Source: Alphaproteobacteria bacterium | GTDB taxonomy: Bacteria; Pseudomonadota; Alphaproteobacteria; Thalassobaculales; Thalassobaculaceae | Direction: 5' to 3' | Length of the DNA stretch: 12,316 nt | Assembly: GCA_028822575.1 (NCBI GenBank) | Contig: JAPKDN010000043.1 | Coordinates: 1-12,316 of the forward strand | Part shown: positions 7,490-12,316 of the stretch, in pieces | Numbering within the stretch: position 1 is the stretch's first letter | Layout: every line of letters begins with the position of its first letter | Position numbers and translations under genes: made by a program | The notes under the pieces: model-generated | Seen by the model: only the letters and a program-made list of their open reading frames with translations | Told to the model about the DNA's origin: nothing | Database searches by the model: none

Positions 7490-9484
7490 ATGATTAGGAC
7501 TTTGCTCATCGCGAACCGTGGCGAGATCGCCTGCCGGGTCGCCCGTACCGCCCGTTCGATGGGCATTCGTACCGTTGCGGTTTTTTCCGAAGCCGATGTG
7601 GGCGCGCTGCATGTTGAAAGCTGTGACGCGGCGGTCCCGATCGGTCCCGCACCGGCTGCGGAGTCCTATCTCCGGGGCGAGGTGGTCATTGAAGCAGCCC
7701 GCGCCAGTGGCGCCGACGCGGTTCATCCGGGATATGGGTTTTTATCCGAGAACGCGGGTTTCGCCGAGGCTTGTGCCGAAGCGGGGATCATCTTTGTCGG
7801 CCCGCCGGCGAAGGCGATCCAGGCGATGGGCTCGAAAGCCGAAGCCAAGGCTTTAATGGAGAACGCTGGCGTTCCGCTGGTGCCCGGCTATCACGGGGCC
7901 AGCCAGGATCTGGCGATTCTCACGGGGGCGGCGGAGAAAATCGGCTACCCGGTTCTGCTCAAGGCTAGTGCCGGTGGCGGTGGCCGTGGCATGCGTGTGG
8001 TCGAGGCGGCGGAAGAGTTAGAGGCGGCGATCGTGGCGGCCAAGCGCGAGTCCGCCTCGGCCTTTGGTGACGATCGGCTGTTGATCGAGAAATATCTAAT
8101 CTGGCCACGTCACATAGAAGTACAGGTTTTCGCTGATAGCCAAGGTAATGCCGTCCATTTGTTTGAACGCGACTGCTCCGTACAACGCCGCCATCAAAAG
8201 GTATTGGAAGAGGCGCCGGCACCCAATCTCGATCCCGGCATCCGCGCGGCCATGGGCGAGGCCGCGGTATCGGCCGCCAAGGCGATCGGCTATGTTGGCG
8301 CCGGCACCGTCGAGTTCATCATGGATGACACCGGGTTTTATTTCATGGAAATGAACACCCGCTTGCAGGTCGAGCATCCGGTAACCGAGTTGATCACCGG
8401 ACTCGATCTTGTCGAATGGCAGCTTCTGGTCGCGGCGGGGGGACGGTTGCCGCTGCTTCAGGACGATATCGTTGAAACCGGTCATGCCTTTGAAGCGCGA
8501 CTCTACGCCGAGGACCCGTTCGATTTTCGCCCCCAGACCGGACGGATCAGCCATCTTCGTTTTCCTGGCTCTCCGGCTCGGGTCGATACCGGTGTTCGAC
8601 GGGATGACACCGTATCGATCCATTATGATCCGATGATCGCCAAGCTGATCGTTCATGGCCGGGACCGGAAAGAGGCGTTGGGCCGGATGTCGGCGGCTCT
8701 GGCCGAGACGGAGGTCGGTGGATTGGTGACGAACCAACCGTTCCTGGCGCGTCTCGCGGCGCACCCGGCTTTCGCGGCCGCTGAGGTTCACACAGGTTTC
8801 ATAAACCAGCATGCCGCCGATCTGACGCCGGAAAACCCAGGTGTTTCCGCCACGATGCTTGCCCTGGCATCCCTTGCCTGGTCGTGCCGCCGATCGGTCC
8901 AGGCCTTGGAACGCGGTTCCACCTCCAGCGACCCTTCCTCGCCCTGGCACGGTGTCGGCGGGTGGCGTCTCAATGAGCCGGCGATCCTGATTTTTGTGTT
9001 GGACGTGAACGACGAAAGGTCGGTAGTTAAGCTTCGGGCGTGTGATGATGGGTATGAGATGATCGAACCGATGGCCGGCATGAAGATCCGAGGTCAAATT
9101 GACGAATTGGGCTGTTTGGTCGCCATGATTGACGGCGCAAGCATCACCGCTGGGCTGTCGTTCGATGGTGATGCCGTCACTCTATTCGGGTCGGAAGACC
9201 CGATTGTCGCCATATTGATCGACCCGCTTGAGGCGGTGGGAGAAATGGAAGCCGCCGGTGGCCGCCTCACTGCGCCCATGCCGGGTAAGATCATCTCGGT
9301 CCACGCAAGCGATGGAGATTTCGTGGAACGTGGCGCTCCACTCGTGGTCCTGGAGGCCATGAAAATGGAACATACAATATCTGCGCCCAGCGATGGCACA
9401 GTCACCATGTTTCACTATGCCGCCGGAGATCTTGTCGAGGAGGGCGCGGACCTGCTGGATTTTGAGCCCGCCGAGGAGGTTTAG
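7490..9484 (+). CDS. Acyl-CoA carboxylase alpha subunit: biotin carboxylase with fused biotin carrier domain
   Basis: This 664-residue protein should carboxylate biotin with bicarbonate and ATP. The biotin carboxylase module fills residues 1 to ~445: MIRTLLIANRGEIACRVART at the start, HPGYGFLSEN (79-88), the ATP glycine loop KASAGGGGRGMR (158-169), the bicarbonate/ATP-site segment ERDCSVQRRHQK (226-237) and EMNTRLQVEHPVTE (287-300) with metal and catalytic residues intact. A less conserved linker of BT type (~450-590) follows; in related holoenzymes this contacts the beta subunit. The C-terminal biotinyl domain has Lys625 in VLEAMKMEH, 39 residues from the end. Length matches propionyl-/methylcrotonyl-CoA carboxylase alpha subunits. 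The ATG at 7490 gives the standard N-terminus, although no strong ribosome binding site precedes it. The natural partner is the beta subunit divergently encoded at 5651-7207. Confidence 0.95.
   Translation: MIRTLLIANRGEIACRVARTARSMGIRTVAVFSEADVGALHVESCDAAVPIGPAPAAESYLRGEVVIEAARASGADAVHPGYGFLSENAGFAEACAEAGIIFVGPPAKAIQAMGSKAEAKALMENAGVPLVPGYHGASQDLAILTGAAEKIGYPVLLKASAGGGGRGMRVVEAAEELEAAIVAAKRESASAFGDDRLLIEKYLIWPRHIEVQVFADSQGNAVHLFERDCSVQRRHQKVLEEAPAPNLDPGIRAAMGEAAVSAAKAIGYVGAGTVEFIMDDTGFYFMEMNTRLQVEHPVTELITGLDLVEWQLLVAAGGRLPLLQDDIVETGHAFEARLYAEDPFDFRPQTGRISHLRFPGSPARVDTGVRRDDTVSIHYDPMIAKLIVHGRDRKEALGRMSAALAETEVGGLVTNQPFLARLAAHPAFAAAEVHTGFINQHAADLTPENPGVSATMLALASLAWSCRRSVQALERGSTSSDPSSPWHGVGGWRLNEPAILIFVLDVNDERSVVKLRACDDGYEMIEPMAGMKIRGQIDELGCLVAMIDGASITAGLSFDGDAVTLFGSEDPIVAILIDPLEAVGEMEAAGGRLTAPMPGKIISVHASDGDFVERGAPLVVLEAMKMEHTISAPSDGTVTMFHYAAGDLVEEGADLLDFEPAEEV
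9473..9480 (+). promoter_or_regulatory. Strong ribosome binding site of the permease gene
   Basis: GAGGAGGT, an almost perfect anti-16S match, lies seven bases before the ATG at 9488 and within the last codons of the alpha subunit gene. It supports both this start and co-translation with the upstream gene. Confidence 0.7.
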
Positions 9485-9487
9485 CCC

Positions 9488-10960
9488 ATGCGGTCTCCCG
9501 GGGGCGTCACCAACGCGCCATTGATTGTGCGATTGGCTAGGGCGGCCCGACCGCGCCGAATCGTTATGATTTCGATCGTGATTGGAGTGGCGCTGCTGTT
9601 GCTCTCGCCGCCCGCTGGCATGGAACGGGATATGGCGGTGGCCGGCGCGCTGGTCCTGTTTACCATAGGGCTTTTGGCGACGGCTAGTCTCGCCGAGCAG
9701 CTTGCGATTCTGGTTTTCTTCCTATTCGCTATGATTCTATCCGTCGCGCCGCCAGGCGTGGTGTTTTCAGGCTTTACGTCCGGCGCTTTCTGGCTGGTCT
9801 TTGGTGGGTTGGTGATTGGCGCAGCGGTTGATCGGACCGGTCTTGGCGCCAGGATCGCTGGCGTGATTACCCGATGCGTCGGTCGCGATTACGGCGTTGT
9901 CATTGGCGCGATAATCCTGGTGAACATAGTATTGGTATTTCTGATGCCCTCGACCCTCAGCCGCGTGGTCATGCTGATCCCCGTGGTTCTGGCGCTGGCC
10001 CAGCGGCTTGGATACCCCGGAGGAGGAAAGCAGCGGGCTGGGATGGTCATGGCGACGGTGCTCAGCGCTTATCTGTGCTCGACTTCGGTCCTGCCGGCAA
10101 ACGTGCCAAACAATGTACTGTTGGGCGCATCGGAAGCTTTCCAAGGAATTCAGATCCACTATTTTGATTATCTGACCCTCCATTTCCCAGTCCTGGCGTT
10201 GCTGCGTGCCTTTACGATCTGGGCCTGCGTGGTTTGGTTATTTCGACCGCCCGCCGGAAGCACCGTGACCGCTTCAGCGTCTTCGCCCGACGCGCTGCCG
10301 CCCGCGTCGCATGGCGTCTTCAGCGCGCAAGAAGGGCGCTTGGCCATCTTGCTGGCTGCGGCATTGGTCCTTTGGGCGACGGACTCGTTGCACGGCGTGG
10401 CCCCGGCCTGGGTATCTCTAGGGGTTGGGCTGTTATGCTTGCTGCCGGTTTTGACCTTGGTGCCGCCCGAGACGTTTCGCGAGAAGGTCCATGTTGGGCC
10501 GTTGATCTACGTTGCGGGTATCATTGGCATCGGCGCTGTGGTTTCTGAAACTGGACTGGGCGCATTTCTCAGCCATCGGATGTTGGATGTGATCGCGCTT
10601 TCCCCGGACACGCCTTTGCATTCGCTTCTCTCTCTGAGTGGATTGGCGATGGTGCTTGGGATGTTCGCCACCATGCCGGGCGTGCCGGCTATCCTGGTGC
10701 CAATCGCCAGTGAATTACAGACCGCGTCGGGCCTGACCATGGATGCGGTGCTGATGACTCAGGTGATTGGATTTTCCACGGTTTGGTTCCCTTATCAGGT
10801 CCCGCCGATCATCGTTGGAATTCAGCTTGGGGGCGTGACACTTTCGGATGGACTCAAGGCAACGGTCTCTACCGCGATTGTTGGTCTGTTGGTCCTGCTG
10901 CCGCTGGACGTCGCGTGGTGGCGTTTTCTTGGCTATCTGCCTGATGGCGTGCTCTGGTGA
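9488..10960 (+). CDS. DASS/SLC13-like membrane permease for an organic or inorganic anion
   Basis: This 490-residue integral membrane protein has about eleven hydrophobic segments (for example ~25-42, 48-67, 70-88, 100-114, 136-153, 158-172, 235-252, 283-297, 305-325, 337-353, 380-406 and 457-474) and a polar loop around 253-282. FWLVFGGLVIGAAVDRTGLG (101-120) is the signature-like helix of divalent anion:sodium symporters. The protein shows the inverted-repeat layout of that fold: MPSTLSRVVMLIPV (153-166) in the first half and MPGVPAILVPI (396-406) in the second occupy the places where characterised members carry Ser-Asn-Thr sodium and substrate motifs. Both SNT motifs are absent, so coupling ion and substrate may differ. 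It starts three bases after the alpha subunit and overlaps the next gene by four, so uptake of the carboxylase pathway's acid substrate is a reasonable inference. A distant ion-transporter relative is the alternative. Confidence 0.8.
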   Translation: MRSPGGVTNAPLIVRLARAARPRRIVMISIVIGVALLLLSPPAGMERDMAVAGALVLFTIGLLATASLAEQLAILVFFLFAMILSVAPPGVVFSGFTSGAFWLVFGGLVIGAAVDRTGLGARIAGVITRCVGRDYGVVIGAIILVNIVLVFLMPSTLSRVVMLIPVVLALAQRLGYPGGGKQRAGMVMATVLSAYLCSTSVLPANVPNNVLLGASEAFQGIQIHYFDYLTLHFPVLALLRAFTIWACVVWLFRPPAGSTVTASASSPDALPPASHGVFSAQEGRLAILLAAALVLWATDSLHGVAPAWVSLGVGLLCLLPVLTLVPPETFREKVHVGPLIYVAGIIGIGAVVSETGLGAFLSHRMLDVIALSPDTPLHSLLSLSGLAMVLGMFATMPGVPAILVPIASELQTASGLTMDAVLMTQVIGFSTVWFPYQVPPIIVGIQLGGVTLSDGLKATVSTAIVGLLVLLPLDVAWWRFLGYLPDGVLW

Positions 10961-11394
10961 CCGTTAACCTCATAAAAATCTGCGTTGGTATCGATACGGT
11001 GCGTCAACTCGAGGAGCACAGGAACCTTCGCCGCGCCAAACTGGGCCGCAAGGGTATCGAGCCCTTCGACGTCCATGTCACACGTAACATGCCGCGCCGC
11101 GCCGCGGACGTCCTTGATGGCGGGTCACTCTACTGGGTTATACGCCGGCAGATCCGGGTCCGTCAGCGCATCCTGCGCCTGGAGGAAGTTCGGGACGAAG
11201 AGGGTGCTCGGCGTTGTGCCCTGATCATGGATGCCGAGTTGATCCGGACTGAGCCCAGAGCCTTCAGGCCTTTCCAGGGGTGGCGTTACTTCACTGTCGA
11301 GGACGCGCCGAATGACTTGGCCGGCGCGGGTGATGACAGCGACGATATGCCGGAGACGATGCGTCGCGAGTTGCGGTCCTTGGGGCTGATCTAA
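10957..11394 (+). CDS. DUF1489 family protein (145 aa)
   Basis: The protein starts VNLIKICVG and contains DVHVTRNMPRRAADVLDGGS, LYWVIRRQIRVRQRIL, MDAELIRTEP and FQGWRYFTVEDAPNDL. I recognise these as the conserved blocks of DUF1489, an alphaproteobacterial family of about 140-150 residues without an established function. It has no signal peptide or membrane segment and is probably cytoplasmic. The GTG start at 10957 overlaps the permease stop as GTGA, a coupling arrangement. DUF1489 genes are widespread and probably housekeeping, so I would not infer a role in the acid pathway from the overlap alone. No clear terminator follows. Confidence 0.85.
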   Translation: MTVNLIKICVGIDTVRQLEEHRNLRRAKLGRKGIEPFDVHVTRNMPRRAADVLDGGSLYWVIRRQIRVRQRILRLEEVRDEEGARRCALIMDAELIRTEPRAFRPFQGWRYFTVEDAPNDLAGAGDDSDDMPETMRRELRSLGLI

Positions 11395-11420
11395 CTTAAC
11401 ATCCGCGAGCGCCATGAAGA

Positions 11421-11963
11421 ATGACGGCGTTCTGCCTCGAGGAGGAAAGACGGCAAGACTCAGCTGTTGCAGCCGAGGGAAGCGCGGGCCGCAACTGGGG
11501 CCGGCCTTATCGTCCAGCGTTCGAAAATGCCGGTGCAGGCTTAGACGCCTGGAGCGACTGCGAAATCAACGCTGGATCCACTTATCGTCATCGGTACCAG
11601 GGTAAGGCTAGCGATCCGCTGTCCCCGGCTAAAGCTCATCCTGCTAGTGGAGCAGCGAATTATGGTGATCTGATTCCAGCCGCGCCTGGGCTTTTTGCGC
11701 TCGCAATGCCAAAGGTCCGTCATGCCCTGGCCGGTTATGAGCACCAGCCGGCCGCTCCATCCGTCCTCGCTGCCCAAAACCAGAAGGTTATCAAGGTTCA
11801 CCGTCGTCTTGGCGGTAATCGGTATGTTGGAGAAACGCGAGAATTATGGTGTTTCGATTCCGTCCCCTTGCTTCGGTCTGTCCTGCGGGTGTCGGCTGCA
11901 GCCGACACACTCGTGGACGTAGACGCGGCGGATGAATTTGGAGTGTATGCTCATCCTAACTGA
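11421..11963 (+). CDS. Open frame of uncertain reality (180 codons)
   Basis: An uninterrupted frame runs from an ATG at 11421 to a TGA at 11961-11963. No family is recognised; the product has no signal peptide, membrane helix or low-complexity tract. Counting by codon position, about 70% of first positions but only ~53% of third positions are G or C. This is odd for a gene in this GC-rich genome and would fit better if the opposite strand were, or had been, coding. No good ribosome binding site precedes the ATG; GGAGGAAAG at 11441-11449 lies inside the frame and leads to no ATG. It may be a gene, the shadow of a decayed minus-strand gene, or chance. Confidence 0.2.
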   Translation: MTAFCLEEERRQDSAVAAEGSAGRNWGRPYRPAFENAGAGLDAWSDCEINAGSTYRHRYQGKASDPLSPAKAHPASGAANYGDLIPAAPGLFALAMPKVRHALAGYEHQPAAPSVLAAQNQKVIKVHRRLGGNRYVGETRELWCFDSVPLLRSVLRVSAAADTLVDVDAADEFGVYAHPN

Positions 11964-12077
11964 CTGACGGCCAAATAACCAAAGACGAGGTTTGCGCAAA
12001 TCAGGCTGGCGCCGTGAAAGAGGGTTGAATTTAACTAAGCGTTTGGGGGCAGGATTGACACCCCTGCTATTTTCCAT
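11541..12077 (-). pseudogene. Possible decayed minus-strand gene with one in-frame stop
   Basis: On the minus strand a single reading frame runs from 12077 to a TAA at 11541, interrupted only by TAA at 11844-11846. Its codons are the exact mirror of the plus-strand frame at 11421-11963, and it has the higher third-position GC (about 70%) in the shared part. A translation start is possible at the ATG at 11954 or 12077, neither with a convincing ribosome binding site. After the stop the frame reads ITAKTTVNLDNLLVLGSEDG and then WSGRLVLITGQGMTDLWHCE, which looks protein-like, but I recognise no family. This is a weak call; a non-coding region is equally possible. Confidence 0.2.
11889..11908. 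repeat. Perfect 20 bp palindrome
   Basis: GTGTCGGCTG is followed directly by its reverse complement CAGCCGACAC. A perfect 20-base palindrome is expected by chance about once in a hundred windows of this size. It could be a dimeric operator or a hairpin. It is not followed by a T-run, so it is not an obvious terminator. Confidence 0.6.
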
Positions 12078-12111
12078 CCGCTCTGTACAAGGGCCTGATT
12101 GCCCTATACAG
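12055..12111 (+). promoter_or_regulatory. TTGACA box followed by an imperfect hairpin
   Basis: TTGACA at 12055-12060 matches a consensus -35 element, but no good -10 follows at 16-18 bases. Just downstream, CTGTA (12083-12087) and AGGGC (12090-12094) pair with GCCCT (12101-12105) and TACAG (12107-12111) around a six-base loop (12095-12100). There is no U-tract, so this is either an operator-like dyad near a promoter for a gene beyond the right edge or an RNA structure. Confidence 0.35.
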
Positions 12112-12316
12112 GCTCGGATTAGGTCTCCATTTTAGCGAGCGCCATCCATATCTAGTACCGTACCTCGCATCGTGTAACTAATGTAAAAAACTAAACAATG
12201 CCTATGTTGAAAGCTGAGCTTTGCTAATTTGGAACCGTGGCGGCGCCCCGTTTGGTGGAAGCGTAATTATTGTGTTTGTTTTGCTTGCCAAGCTGAGAAG
12301 GGCTGACTATAAGACA
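12112..12316. other. AT-richer non-coding right end
   Basis: I see no gene, tRNA or terminator here. Bases 12175-12235 are AT-rich compared with the rest of the window, as expected for an intergenic regulatory region leading to a gene beyond the edge. Confidence 0.4.

Noticed and set aside
8096..9097. 333-codon open frame on the minus strand inside the alpha subunit gene
   Set aside because: It is antisense to the well-supported biotin carboxylase, and its translation resembles no protein.
11405..12145. Eleven-base repeat GCGAGCGCCAT at 11405-11415 and 12135-12145 as an attachment-site-like pair
   Set aside because: Matches of this length are expected many times by chance in 12 kb; no integrase or tRNA is nearby.
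11395..12316. tRNA, tmRNA or RNase P RNA in the gene-poor right end
   Set aside because: I found no T-loop consensus, cloverleaf pairing or the conserved segments of these RNAs.
1..12316. CRISPR array or insertion sequence
   Set aside because: No regularly spaced repeats, transposase motifs or paired terminal inverted repeats were seen.

Overview
The window looks like chromosomal DNA of a free-living alphaproteobacterium. It is moderately GC-rich and densely packed. Starts often follow AGGAG-type ribosome binding sites, genes overlap by 4-8 bp, and the DUF1489-type protein near the right end belongs to a family typical of Alphaproteobacteria. No tRNA, rRNA, CRISPR array or insertion sequence was seen. 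The exact genus cannot be named from the sequence.

Layout from left to right. A class III aminotransferase runs off the left edge on the minus strand (1-259). A poorly coding, partly AT-rich stretch follows (260-1166), with one doubtful small ORF. Next comes a plus-strand AMI1-like amidase (1167-2348), converging on a minus-strand operon. Read in its own direction (7207 to 2376), that operon encodes an acyl-CoA carboxylase carboxyltransferase subunit, a free-standing 73-residue biotin carrier, an NDP-forming acyl-CoA synthetase with its ATP-grasp domain first, the 3' remnant of an unidentified gene, and a 2-oxoglutarate/Fe(II) oxygenase broken by an internal deletion with a frameshift. A 282 bp divergent intergenic region (7208-7489) separates this from a plus-strand operon: a biotin carboxylase/BCCP alpha subunit (7490-9484), a DASS-like membrane permease (9488-10960) and the DUF1489 protein (10957-11394). 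The last 920 bp hold no confident gene. They do hold an open frame of uncertain reality, a mirror frame on the other strand with a single stop, a perfect 20 bp palindrome and a hairpin.

Taken together, the core (3187-10960) reads as a carboxylic-acid assimilation module. The permease would import an organic anion, the NDP-forming synthetase would activate it to a CoA thioester, and the biotin-dependent carboxylase, whose halves are divergently encoded, would carboxylate that or a derived acyl-CoA. The amidase could feed a free acid into it from an amide. This pathway is inference; the individual enzyme classes are well supported. The most unusual points are two separate biotin carriers for one carboxylase, carboxyltransferase and transporter proteins that lack the usual substrate or ion motifs of their best-known relatives, and local decay of two genes at the distal end of the minus operon.
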